A stretch of 61,180 nt of DNA from an uncultured Persicobacter sp. (GTDB lineage: Bacteria > Bacteroidota > Bacteroidia > Cytophagales > Cyclobacteriaceae): the NCBI GenBank assembly GCA_947498325.1, contig CANMKE010000030.1, positions 1 to 61,180 of the forward strand, read 5' to 3'. Both the position numbers and the translations under genes were made by a program. The notes beneath the pieces are model-generated. The model saw only the letters and a list, made by a program, of their open reading frames with translations. It was not told where the DNA came from and searched no databases. Below are positions 42,664 to 51,175 of this stretch, piece after piece. The number at the start of each line of letters is the position of its first letter. Position 1 is the first letter of the stretch.

Positions 42664-44196
42664 ATGGAACTTACGAAAGACCTGATTTCTTTAAATGCCA
42701 AAGTGCAAAAGCATAATGACCTTATCAAGGGCAAACAGAACTCCCTATCTGCCATGCAGAATAAGATGATTCTGTATGCGGCTATTAATACGGTACGTGT
42801 GCTTAAAGGGGAGCAGGAGGCGCATTTTGAGGAGCCATTGGGAAAAGGCAAGGGGAAGTTCATCAAGCTTGACAGTTGCTTTATAGCGGGAGTGAAGAGC
42901 TCTTCACAAATATCAGGTCAGCAGATGAAGAATATGCGCATTCAGCTGGGCGATTTAGCCTCAACGACCATCTCCCTTTTTCAGGAGGGAACCAATAACC
43001 GTATGTTTGGCAGGCAATTTCCGATAGCGGTGGATACCCTTGGAGAGATTGAAAGGGATGGTAATTTAAAAGAAGTGCGTGGTGATGGCGGATTGTATTT
43101 ACAATTGCATGACCATATCATAGAGCAATTTAAAATTGCCTACGAGGAGGGCAATTTTACACAATATTTATTAAAAAACGTTTATTTTCTTTCCAAAGGA
43201 CACTCATGGGCGCTTTACGAACTGTGCCGAATGGAGCTTAACCAAAAGCACCGTGCCGAGCTTACCATGACTTGGAATGTGAGTGTTTTAGCAGACCGTA
43301 TTTGCAGTAATAAATACCGTAAGAAAGATGGTTCCCTGTGGTATAGTCAGTTTAAAACCAGGGTTTTACTACCGTCTATCGATGATATTAATGTTGATGA
43401 AAACTGTGATATTAATATAGAGCTGGTCAAGGAAATAAAAAAGGGAAGATCAGTGAACGAGGTGGTCTTGCACTTTGGAAATTATGCCGAGCAAACTGCC
43501 GTACCTGCCCGATCAAGTAAGCAACAGGTGGTTTTGGATGGAGAGATTGAGCTGATCCTTTCCCGAATTTTTGATCAGTCAAAAACAGGGCTCAAGACCA
43601 TCAAGGTATATATTAAAAAGGACCTGGCCAAGGGAATAAGCAAGGCTCAGGTGATTGATTTTCTGACCGAGCTGGAGGTTCGCAAGGACAAGATCAAAGG
43701 CAAGGCGGCCTACTACCACAAAATGGTGGCGCAAGAGCAGCTGAAGCCTGATAAGGCGCAAAAAGCGCTCGCATTTGGTACCAAAGCACCAGATGCTTCA
43801 GCGGCTTTTCAGCAAAATAACCAGAAGCGCCAGCAGGTGCAGGAGGAAAGGGTGCAGGAGGAACAGTATACAGAGGTTATCCGATCATTATTTCGGCAGG
43901 AGCTTGATACCGTATTTCTGTTTTATTTAAATGAATTCGGTGATTCCCAACTTTCACAGTTTGAGGAATACCTGAAGGTCGATTCTCCCTTTAAGCGCAA
44001 ACAACTGGAGGGAAAACAATATGGTGATGAAGTTTATGACCGCCAGTATGCCCGTTTTTTAGCAGGGAAGGGGGAAAATCCATATCATCACGACCTGATC
44101 ACCTGCTCTTTGGACGCGGATAAAATTCTGGCATTATTCCGCAAATATAACCGTCAGGATATTTTAAATCGAGCAGAAGGTACGGTCGTTTTATAA
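42664..44196 (+). CDS. rep: Rep_3-family replication initiator protein
   Basis: About 510 residues from the ATG at 42664 (MELTKDLISLNAKVQKHNDLIKG); a TTG one codon earlier is less likely. The N-terminal 240 residues fit the winged-helix Rep_3 initiators (LSAMQNKMILYAAINTV, YLLKNVYFLSKGHSWALYELCRM, MTWNVSVLADRI, YSQFKTRVLLPSIDDIN). The remaining half is longer than in small plasmids and contains charged, glutamine-rich segments without a recognised domain. It should bind the iterons upstream and load the replisome. It is flanked on both sides by iterons and preceded by parAB. Confidence 0.88.
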   Translation: MELTKDLISLNAKVQKHNDLIKGKQNSLSAMQNKMILYAAINTVRVLKGEQEAHFEEPLGKGKGKFIKLDSCFIAGVKSSSQISGQQMKNMRIQLGDLASTTISLFQEGTNNRMFGRQFPIAVDTLGEIERDGNLKEVRGDGGLYLQLHDHIIEQFKIAYEEGNFTQYLLKNVYFLSKGHSWALYELCRMELNQKHRAELTMTWNVSVLADRICSNKYRKKDGSLWYSQFKTRVLLPSIDDINVDENCDINIELVKEIKKGRSVNEVVLHFGNYAEQTAVPARSSKQQVVLDGEIELILSRIFDQSKTGLKTIKVYIKKDLAKGISKAQVIDFLTELEVRKDKIKGKAAYYHKMVAQEQLKPDKAQKALAFGTKAPDASAAFQQNNQKRQQVQEERVQEEQYTEVIRSLFRQELDTVFLFYLNEFGDSQLSQFEEYLKVDSPFKRKQLEGKQYGDEVYDRQYARFLAGKGENPYHHDLITCSLDADKILALFRKYNRQDILNRAEGTVVL

Positions 44197-44248
44197 CCAT
44201 GGTGCTGTTTTGGGAATACAGTGGCGATTGCCACGGAAGAGGTGCATT

Positions 44249-44269
44249 ACCGTACTTCTGTTTTTTTTA
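44249..44269 (-). repeat. extra inverted iteron downstream of rep
   Basis: ACCGTACTTCTGTTTTTTTTA is the reverse complement of the origin iteron with one internal change. Its position beyond the rep stop suggests a role in origin handcuffing or copy control, or simply a relic. Confidence 0.7.
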
Positions 44270-44360
44270 GAATATTTCGAGCTTACTATTATTAAGGTGA
44301 GATGCAGTGTTGCGCTGCTTCAACAAACCATCAGCCCTGAAAATTAATTTTTATAGCACA

Positions 44361-44729
44361 ATGAAAGATACAGCCAAACAAGATGAAAAAATCGCAAAGA
44401 TGACCTTTGCATCAGTTTATCCGCATTATCTTGCCAAAATTGAGAGAAAAGGCAGAACCAAAGAAGAGCTGCACGAAGTAATTCGCTGGCTCACGGGTTA
44501 TTCTGATGATCAGCTGCAGGAGCATATCAGTGGAACCGCAACTTTTAAGGCCTTTTTTGAAAATGCTGAATTGAATGTACATGCTTCCAAAATCACAGGA
44601 TCAATTTGCGGATACAAGGTGCAGGAAATTCAAAACCCACTAAGCCAACAAGTAAGATATTTGGATAAGCTCGTGGATGAATTAGCCAAGGGGAAGAAAA
44701 TGGAAAAGGTTTTACGAGCAAGTTCATAA
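44361..44729 (+). CDS. DUF2200-family protein
   Basis: 122 residues from the ATG at 44361 (MKDTAKQDEKIAKMTFASVYPHYL); the frame is open from 44307. MTFASVYPHYLAKIERKGRTKEEL, VIRWLTGYSDDQLQ and TGSICGYKVQEIQNPLSQQVRYLDKLVDELAKGK match the small cytosolic DUF2200 family, which is widespread, usually monocistronic and of unknown function. It follows the replication module, separated by an inverted iteron, and does not look like part of the partition operon. Confidence 0.8.
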   Translation: MKDTAKQDEKIAKMTFASVYPHYLAKIERKGRTKEELHEVIRWLTGYSDDQLQEHISGTATFKAFFENAELNVHASKITGSICGYKVQEIQNPLSQQVRYLDKLVDELAKGKKMEKVLRASS

Positions 44730-44894
44730 CGCCCTAATTCTAAAATTTGGCGACCCAAAGCATCAGATTTTTGTCTGACGCCATTTTTGGGTATCGAGGA
44801 TCAGCCTTGATCAATAGATCTAAGTAACACAACTTAAAACATTCCCGCAAAAAACCACTTTATATCTGTCATAAGACTGAATCTCGTGACAAGC

Positions 44895-44909
44895 CTATCA
44901 AACTGATAG
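44895..44909. promoter_or_regulatory. partition operator/centromere candidate, site 3
   Basis: CTATCAAACTGATAG, the same 6-base arms and spacing as the two sites upstream of parA but about 4.7 kb away, on the far side of rep. It is not next to a start codon, so a centromere-like role fits better than autoregulation. Confidence 0.55.
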
Positions 44910-45280
44910 CCATCTCGACATGGTGCATTTCACCACGCTAACACGCCGTCAAGGACACATCAATTATTGAAATGGCAAATTTACTCCGTGATCTATACGT
45001 GGGGGTATCAACCAATAAATTGCCAAAGAATATTCCCACGATTATTGATGGAAAATCATCAAATAGGGAAGGAGGCTTATGAGCTTTAAATCTTGCATAC
45101 AGATTATTTCATATTCAGATATTGAAATTTTGTTTTCTGATAAAAGTTGATGAACATCGATGGATATATAAAGTTTTATTTCTTGTATTTAATTAAAATA
45201 ACATTTCAAATACTGTATAAAAATTTATTTTGTATTTTTTAAACATTCATATTGATAAGTGATTTTATATGGAAATTATT

Positions 45281-45365
45281 CGAATTACGGCGTTCTCAGC
45301 CAAATAGGGTGGTTCAGAACCATTTGATAATCACCCTTGAAACTGAGGTGGAGCGTCGTAATTCG
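45281..45365 (+). promoter_or_regulatory. possible structured mRNA leader of the sulfatase operon
   Basis: The 12-base end arms CGAATTACGGCG and CGTCGTAATTCG pair with one G-T wobble. Inside them CTCAG pairs with CTGAG, AGGGTG with CACCCT, and a small GGTT/AACC hairpin lies at the tip, giving a long jointed structure of about 85 bases. It ends 30 bases before the sulfatase ATG. I do not recognise a known riboswitch class. If it is DNA-level only, it could be an operator or a recombination palindrome. Confidence 0.5.
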
Positions 45366-45395
45366 GAGGACAAACTATATTCTACATAGAATCAC

Positions 45396-46907
45396 ATGAG
45401 AAAATTCAATTTACTATTACTCATTGCATTCTTTTGTGTAGGCTGGGATGCCAATGCACAAAAGAAGCCCAATATTTTAGTGCTCTGGGGAGATGATATT
45501 GGTTGGGCCAATGTCAGCCTTTACAACCATGGGATGATGGGCTACAAAACGCCCAATATTGATCGGATTGGCAAGGAAGGCGCCATGTTTACGGACTGGT
45601 ATGCACAGCAATCCTGTACGGCTGGGCGGGCGGCATTTATCCTCGGGCAACACCCTTTCAGAACGGGTCTACTGACCATCGGAATGCCAGGTTCCAAACA
45701 GGGTATTCAGGAAAATCAGCCTACCATCGCTGAAATACTCAAACCACATGGTTATACCTCAGGGCAGTTTGGGAAAAATCACCTTGGGGATCAGGACGAG
45801 CACCTGCCGACCAATCATGGCTTTGATGAGTTTTTCGGCAATTTATATCATTTGAATGCTGAAGAAGAGCCAGAAACTTATTACTACCCAAAGGATCCTG
45901 CATTTAGAAAAAATTATGGACCTCGTGGAGTAATTCATTCCTACTCTGACGGTAAGGTGGAAGATACAGGCCCACTGACCAAATCGCGGATGCAAACCGT
46001 GGATGAGGAGTTTATGCAGGCAGCTTTGGCTTTTATTGAAAAGGCCCACAAAGATGGAAAACCATTTTTCGTTTGGCTGAATGCCACGAGAATGCACGTG
46101 TGGACGCACCTGAAAGATGAGAGTGAAGGCGTAACAGGTATTGGTTTGTACCCTGATGGTATGGTGGAGCATGATAAAGCAGTGGGGGTAGTGTTGGCTA
46201 AACTTGAAGAGCTTGGCATTATCGACAACACCATCATTATGTACTCAACGGATAATGGGGCGGAAAAATTCACCTGGCCCGATGGCGGTTCTACGCCATT
46301 TGCGGGAGAGAAAGGAACCACCTGGGAAGGCGGTTTTCGGGTGCCCTGTATGATTCGCTGGCCCGAGGCGATCAAGCCTGGGACGGTTTATAATGACATT
46401 TTCTCACATGAGGACATGATGCCAACTTTGGCTGCTGCGGCAGGGGAACCCGAATTGGTGAAAAAAATGTTGAAAGGATATAAAGCCAATGACAAGACCT
46501 TCAAGGCGCACCTGGATGGCTATAACCTGATGCCTTTCTTTCAGGGCAAGGTGAAGGAAGCCCCGCGGAAGGAGATCTTTTATTTTGATGCGGCAGGGAA
46601 TCTCAATGCGATCAGGTACAATAACTGGAAGCTGCATTTCTCCTATATGGAGGGGGCGATCAATGAAGCGTACAGAAAAACACCAAGCTGGCCGCTGGTA
46701 TTCAACCTAAGAGCAGACCCTTATGAGGTTTCTCATAAGTCTGGTTTATACACAAGATGGTATGCGGACAATATGTGGTTGTTTGTTCCTGCGCAGCAAA
46801 AAGCAAGGGAGTTTTTATCCACCTTCAAGGAATTTCCTCCTGTGGAAGGCTCCTCCTTATCCATTGACAAAGTCGTCAAACAGATGCAAACACCAGTCAA
46901 GAATTAA
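45396..46907 (+). CDS. type I sulfatase (arylsulfatase-like)
   Basis: 503 residues with a Sec signal ending near ANAQ. Metal-binding D33-D34 in LWGDDIGWANV, and the sulfatase signature SCTAGR with C74, the residue converted to formylglycine in type I sulfatases, followed by GQHPFRTGLLT. Later motifs include GKNHLGDQDEHLPTNHGFDEF, TDNGAEKFTWPDGG and GEKGTTWEGGFRVP. It should hydrolyse sulfate esters; a polysaccharide or aryl sulfate cannot be distinguished. No formylglycine-generating enzyme is in the window, so the host must supply it elsewhere. It lies upstream of an outer-membrane protein gene and the MoxR/Bat operon in the same direction. Confidence 0.93.
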   Translation: MRKFNLLLLIAFFCVGWDANAQKKPNILVLWGDDIGWANVSLYNHGMMGYKTPNIDRIGKEGAMFTDWYAQQSCTAGRAAFILGQHPFRTGLLTIGMPGSKQGIQENQPTIAEILKPHGYTSGQFGKNHLGDQDEHLPTNHGFDEFFGNLYHLNAEEEPETYYYPKDPAFRKNYGPRGVIHSYSDGKVEDTGPLTKSRMQTVDEEFMQAALAFIEKAHKDGKPFFVWLNATRMHVWTHLKDESEGVTGIGLYPDGMVEHDKAVGVVLAKLEELGIIDNTIIMYSTDNGAEKFTWPDGGSTPFAGEKGTTWEGGFRVPCMIRWPEAIKPGTVYNDIFSHEDMMPTLAAAAGEPELVKKMLKGYKANDKTFKAHLDGYNLMPFFQGKVKEAPRKEIFYFDAAGNLNAIRYNNWKLHFSYMEGAINEAYRKTPSWPLVFNLRADPYEVSHKSGLYTRWYADNMWLFVPAQQKAREFLSTFKEFPPVEGSSLSIDKVVKQMQTPVKN

Positions 46908-46923
46908 TCCTTGATGACCAAAG

Positions 46924-46964
46924 AAGAGGGGCTGTTTTCCAGAAATTGCTCCTCTTTCTTTTCC
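46924..46964 (+). terminator. terminator-like hairpin after the sulfatase
   Basis: AGAGGGGC and GCTCCTCT pair with one wobble around a 15-base loop, followed by a T-rich tail. It may separate the sulfatase transcript from the downstream operon or cause partial termination. Confidence 0.5.
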
Positions 46965-46992
46965 AATCAATCTTTATCAAAGTGAAATCGAT

Positions 46993-47790
46993 ATGTTTCT
47001 GAACCGACTGAAATTAGTAGTGACTTTCTTCTGCTTTCTACTGACTTTTCATGCTGCAATTGCTCAGGAAGGGGACAACAATGCACAGGCCAATAACCCA
47101 TTGGCAAATATGACGGCGCTGAATTTCCAGAATTATTTCAGTCCTGTGCTTACCAATTCGCCCTCAGGAACTTACCTGAACAATACTTGGGTACGGTTTG
47201 CTACCCCTTTCTTCGATGGCAAAACCATCTTCAGGGTTTCTGCGCCATTAACGACCATCAATACAAAACAAGCCGACGGGGCTCAATCGACGGTTAGTGG
47301 TCTCGGAGACCTGAATGCATTCATGGCTTATAATTTTGTTTCTTCACCCACAGCCACCGTAGGTATTGGCCCCAATATTACATTGCCCACGGCCACAGAT
47401 CCCACTTTGGGTACTGAGAAGGTGCAGGCAGGTTTTGCCCTGGTAGCTTTCGTGGCCAAGTCACCGGTTTTTCAGTTTGGAGGCCTGATCACCTATCAGG
47501 CTTCTGTGGCGGGAAATGCTGAACGGCAAGACACCAACGGAGGCGCTGTTCAGCCATTTTATTTCTGGCAATTAGGTAAAGGGGCTTATCTGCGTGGGGC
47601 ACCGATCTGGGTTTTTAATTTTAATGAAGCAGCATACAGTGTACCGATCGGTTTGGGGATTGGAAAAGTGGTAACGCTGGGCAATACGGTGTTCAATTTA
47701 TTTATTGAACCGCAGTACAGTATGCTATCCGCGGGAGTGCAGCCTCAGCTACAAATATTTACGGGAATCAACCTTCAATTTGTAAAATAA
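46993..47790 (+). CDS. outer-membrane beta-barrel protein (phenol MetA-like)
   Basis: 265 residues with a Sec signal ending AIAQ near residue 25. The mature part alternates hydrophobic and polar residues as in a beta-barrel (TVGIGPNITLPTATDP, FQFGGLITYQASVAG, VFNLFIEPQYSM) and ends with an aromatic-containing strand, GINLQFVK. It resembles the transporter-like family first seen in phenol degradation clusters (PF13557). Role unknown; it could be a channel for the sulfatase substrate. It sits two bases before the MoxR gene, so it is co-transcribed with the Bat-type operon. Confidence 0.55.
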   Translation: MFLNRLKLVVTFFCFLLTFHAAIAQEGDNNAQANNPLANMTALNFQNYFSPVLTNSPSGTYLNNTWVRFATPFFDGKTIFRVSAPLTTINTKQADGAQSTVSGLGDLNAFMAYNFVSSPTATVGIGPNITLPTATDPTLGTEKVQAGFALVAFVAKSPVFQFGGLITYQASVAGNAERQDTNGGAVQPFYFWQLGKGAYLRGAPIWVFNFNEAAYSVPIGLGIGKVVTLGNTVFNLFIEPQYSMLSAGVQPQLQIFTGINLQFVK

Positions 47791-47792
47791 TC

Positions 47793-48764
47793 ATGACGAC
47801 TATAAACTCGATAAATCAGCTTGCCGATAAAATGAATCAGTCGATTGTTGGACAGGAAGCTTTGGTGAACAGATTGATCCTGGTGTTGCTTTCCGAGGGA
47901 AATCTCTTGCTTGAAGGTTTACCTGGGCTGGCGAAAACGCGGGCTATAAAAACCCTGGCGCAGGAACTTGATTGTGGACTGAGCAGGATTCAGTTTACCC
48001 CTGACTTGCTACCGTCCGATATTACGGGAACAGAGATTTACCAGCCAGATAACGAACAAAAGTTTGTCTTTCAGCAAGGGCCATTATTCAATAATATGAT
48101 TTTGGCAGATGAAATAAACCGTGCTCCAGCCAAGGTGCAATCCGCTTTGCTTGAAGCCATGGAGGAGCGGCAGGTTTCTGTTGCGGGGAAAACATACAAA
48201 ATGGACCCTTTATTTATGGTGATGGCCACCCAAAACCCTGTGGAACAGGAGGGAACCTACCCCTTGCCAGAGGCACAAATGGACCGTTTCCTGATGCACG
48301 TTTTATTGGATTATCCCGATGATGAATCTGAACTGAAGATCATCAGACTCAACAGAAATGAACAAAAAAAAGCCGATTCAACAGCACCTGCCACAGAGAA
48401 AATCCCACAGGAAGTTATTTTCAGCGCCCGAGAGGAAATCAGCAGGATAGAAATTGCCCCTGCCATGGAGCGCTATATTGTCGATCTGATTTCCGCAACG
48501 CGTCGGCCAGAAAAGTACGATCAGCAGCTTGCCCGTTATATCGATTTTGGTGCCAGTCCAAGAGGGAGTATTGCGCTCGACCGATGTGCGAGAACACATG
48601 CATGGATGAATGAGCGAAATCACGTGACGCCTGATGACATCAGAGGGGTGCTGAATGATTGCTTGCGGCATCGGTTAATCCTGAGTTATGAAGCCAATGC
48701 CGATGGGATTACCTGCGATCAGGTGTTGGAAATGATTGTCAAACAGGTGGCAGTCATCAGTTAA
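47793..48764 (+). CDS. MoxR-family AAA+ ATPase
   Basis: 323 residues. Walker A EGLPGLAKT at about 41-49, Walker B with ILADEINRAPAKVQSALLEAMEERQV near 106-130, sensor 1 MATQNPVEQEGTYPLPEAQMDRF, and the C-terminal helical lid with SPRGSIALDRCAR. These are the classic MoxR motifs. MoxR ATPases act as chaperones in assembly or activation of partner proteins and are usually encoded beside DUF58 and VWA proteins, as here. Cytoplasmic. It is the first cytosolic gene of a six-gene Bat-type cluster. Confidence 0.95.
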   Translation: MTTINSINQLADKMNQSIVGQEALVNRLILVLLSEGNLLLEGLPGLAKTRAIKTLAQELDCGLSRIQFTPDLLPSDITGTEIYQPDNEQKFVFQQGPLFNNMILADEINRAPAKVQSALLEAMEERQVSVAGKTYKMDPLFMVMATQNPVEQEGTYPLPEAQMDRFLMHVLLDYPDDESELKIIRLNRNEQKKADSTAPATEKIPQEVIFSAREEISRIEIAPAMERYIVDLISATRRPEKYDQQLARYIDFGASPRGSIALDRCARTHAWMNERNHVTPDDIRGVLNDCLRHRLILSYEANADGITCDQVLEMIVKQVAVIS

Positions 48765-48774
48765 AATCAAGGAT

Positions 48775-49707
48775 ATGAGTACAACACGCGAAGATTACCC
48801 GAAGGATGTTTTTACTTCAGTCAGGGAAATGTATTTGATGGAAGCGTTGGCCAAAAGCTTCAGTTTTAATAATCAGAAGCATAAAGTAAATTCCCTGTTT
48901 GGGGGCAAACATACCTCAAGGTCCCGAGGCAGAGGCCTGGACTTCGAAGAGGTCAGGAAGTATGTTAAAGGCGATGATATCCGTAATATAGACTGGAAAG
49001 TTACTGCCCGCACGCAGCGTACCCATACACGGGAATTTACCGAGGAAAAGGAAAAGCCCTGTTTGCTGGTCGTGGATCAGTCTTCGGCCATGTTTTTTGG
49101 TTCAGAAAAAAGAACCAAAGCAGTTGTTGCTGCCGAGTTGGCGGCCCTGTCGGCCTTTCGGGTGGCGCAGGAGGGGGATAGTGTCGGGGGAGTTATTTTC
49201 GGAGATCAGGGGATTGATTTTATTGCCCCACGTCGCGGGAAAAAGAATGTGCTGCGATTGCTCAAATCGATTGAAAAGCGAAATCATGAGCTGAAATTTG
49301 CCGATGGGAGCCGGTATGAAAGCCTGCTTTCAGAAACTTTTGCCCGAATAAAAAATGTGGTCACCCACGATTTTCTGGTGGTGGTCATCAGTGATTTTCA
49401 TCGCTATAACCCCAAGGTACTCAAGGTAATTGCGCAGTTGAGTCAGCATAATGATCTGATGGTGGCAAAAGTGATGGATCCCCTTGAGCGCGATATCCCG
49501 AATACGAATTTTGTTGTTTCTGATGGGGTAAATCAACTGACAGTGAAAGGGTCGAAATCAGCATTTCAACACGCTTTTACAAATGGTTACGATGAAGGGG
49601 TGCTGAATTTTAAAGCGCAGTTGCGGAAGTTTAAAATCCCCTTGCTCACTTTCAATACTGTTGATACAATTCAGACTCAGATCCAGGATCAGGTCATTAA
49701 AAAATAG
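48775..49707 (+). CDS. DUF58 protein of the MoxR/Bat operon
   Basis: 310 residues from the ATG at 48775 (MSTTREDYPKDVFTSV), ten bases after the MoxR stop; an upstream in-frame ATG at 48736 lies inside the MoxR gene. GGKHTSRSRGRGLDFEEVRKYVKGDDIRNIDWKVTART is the diagnostic DUF58 motif. It is followed by a VWA-like fold (CLLVVDQSSAMFFGSE, VVVISDFHRY). No membrane segment is visible, unlike many DUF58 proteins. It probably links MoxR to the membrane VWA proteins. Confidence 0.92.
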   Translation: MSTTREDYPKDVFTSVREMYLMEALAKSFSFNNQKHKVNSLFGGKHTSRSRGRGLDFEEVRKYVKGDDIRNIDWKVTARTQRTHTREFTEEKEKPCLLVVDQSSAMFFGSEKRTKAVVAAELAALSAFRVAQEGDSVGGVIFGDQGIDFIAPRRGKKNVLRLLKSIEKRNHELKFADGSRYESLLSETFARIKNVVTHDFLVVVISDFHRYNPKVLKVIAQLSQHNDLMVAKVMDPLERDIPNTNFVVSDGVNQLTVKGSKSAFQHAFTNGYDEGVLNFKAQLRKFKIPLLTFNTVDTIQTQIQDQVIKK

Positions 49708-49710
49708 GTG

Positions 49711-50193
49711 ATGATGGCGGATATTCTTCAAAAAACAGGTGCTTCATCGCCGCAAGTGCATGGGCTTTACGAGCCTCCTATGGTGGCCTTTTCCTTTGAT
49801 ACCATCGGCTGGAAAATCCTTGCTGCAATATTGTTGGTGCTGCTGTTAAGCTGGCTCGCTTATCGAATACATCGCTATGTAATTAATCGATATCGGCAGG
49901 TGGCCATCGCTGCACTTGAACGGCTTCCTGAGGAAAAACAAACGCTCGATCTTTGGCTGGTAACACTTAAGTCTGTGGCGATCAATGTCTTTGGGCGCAA
50001 GGAGGTTGCGTCATTACAAGGGCGAGCCTGGCTTGATTTTCTGGAATCGACAGGCAAAGAAGTACAATTTGTGAAGTTTGAAAAAGAGATTGCCAAGCAG
50101 GTATATCAGAACAAACCACCCGATCAGCAGATGAAAGCACAAATCATCGATAATGCTAAAAAATGGATTAAGACTCATGCCAGAAAATTTTGA
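49711..50193 (+). CDS. DUF4381 membrane protein of the Bat operon
   Basis: 160 residues; a GTG one codon earlier is also possible. One transmembrane helix at about 35-55 (ILAAILLVLLLSWLAYRIHRY) is followed by a cytoplasmic-looking helical domain with ALERLPEEKQTLDLWLVTLKSVAINVFGRKEVASLQGRAWLDFLES. This is the DUF4381 pattern found between DUF58 and VWA genes in these operons. Function unknown, presumably part of the same membrane complex. Its end overlaps the next gene by 17 bases. Confidence 0.85.
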   Translation: MMADILQKTGASSPQVHGLYEPPMVAFSFDTIGWKILAAILLVLLLSWLAYRIHRYVINRYRQVAIAALERLPEEKQTLDLWLVTLKSVAINVFGRKEVASLQGRAWLDFLESTGKEVQFVKFEKEIAKQVYQNKPPDQQMKAQIIDNAKKWIKTHARKF

Positions 50194-51166
50194 ATTCGCC
50201 TTTCCCTGGATATTTATATTGTTGCCATTACCTTTGTTGGTTTATTGGTTTACCCCTGCGTTCAGAACTAAAAGTGCGGCTATAAAATACCCGATTTTCG
50301 AGCATGCGCTACAATATACTGGCGAGCGAAAACGATCGGCATCGGATATCAGAAAACGACCCATCTTCCGGTGGGTTCCCTTGTTTTGCTGTTGGGTTTT
50401 GCTACTGATCGCCATGGCTTCACCCCAGTTAATCGGCAAGCCTGAAATGAAAGTGAAAAACAGCCGTAATTTTTTGATCCTTATTGATATTTCTTTCAGT
50501 ATGGCACAAAAAGACTGGGAAATTGAGGGAAAGAAAGTTACCCGATGGGAGGCGGTGAAACAGGTAATGCATCAGTTTATTCAGAAACGGGCTGGAGATC
50601 GTGTAGGTCTTATTTTCTTCGCTTCCAATGCCTACATTCAGGCGCCATTTACCGCAGACCTGAAAGCGGTTGAAAATTTGTTGGAGGATACCGAAGTCGG
50701 TTTTGCAGGACAAATGACACGTATTGGAAAAGGTATTATGAAAGGAGTCAATATGTTTGAAAACGATTCTATTGATTCCAAAGTAATGCTTTTACTCACC
50801 GATGGCGTAGACGATGGCACTGACATCCTACCTTTGGACGCTGCCGATATTGCACAAAAGGACAGCATTACCATTTACACCATCGGAATTGGTACCCCTG
50901 GGGATACAAGTGGTGATCTTGATGAAAAAACGCTGAAGGAAATCGCTGAAATGTCCGCGGGTGAATATTTTCTTGCGCAGGATCGGGACAGGCTGGTACA
51001 AATCTATGAGCAGCTCGACCAACTCGAACCCATTGAGTACGAGGAAGAGGAGTATAAACCTGTAACGCTTTTGTACCCTTACCCGCTCGGAATAGCCTTT
51101 GGGATGCTGTTGCTCACCACATTGACAATCAGTGTCAGCAACTTCATTCGCTCATTTAAAAATTAA
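50177..51166 (+). CDS. batA: VWA-domain membrane protein (BatA-like)
   Basis: 329 residues from the ATG at 50177 (MPENFEFAFPW). The membrane helix at about 8-25 and another near 68-85 precede a von Willebrand A domain whose metal-ion site is intact (D104-I-S106-F-S108), with RIGKGIMKGVN and LLTDGVDDGTD later. A final helix at about 300-320 anchors the C-terminus. BatA-type proteins display the VWA domain on the outer face of the inner membrane. The start overlaps the DUF4381 gene and suggests translational coupling. Confidence 0.9.
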   Translation: MPENFEFAFPWIFILLPLPLLVYWFTPAFRTKSAAIKYPIFEHALQYTGERKRSASDIRKRPIFRWVPLFCCWVLLLIAMASPQLIGKPEMKVKNSRNFLILIDISFSMAQKDWEIEGKKVTRWEAVKQVMHQFIQKRAGDRVGLIFFASNAYIQAPFTADLKAVENLLEDTEVGFAGQMTRIGKGIMKGVNMFENDSIDSKVMLLLTDGVDDGTDILPLDAADIAQKDSITIYTIGIGTPGDTSGDLDEKTLKEIAEMSAGEYFLAQDRDRLVQIYEQLDQLEPIEYEEEEYKPVTLLYPYPLGIAFGMLLLTTLTISVSNFIRSFKN

Positions 51167-51175
51167 TCTTCAGCC

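Larger units (their letters stand above)
44730..45395. other. 666-bp intergenic region with several hairpins
   Basis: In order it holds a nested hairpin at 44754-44791 (CCCAAA/TTTGGG around TCAGA/TCTGA), possibly the end of the DUF2200 transcript; the third CTATCAAANTGATAG site; a strongly AT-rich stretch at 45100-45265; and a long structured element at 45281-45365 before the sulfatase. No coding frame is supported. Confidence 0.5.
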
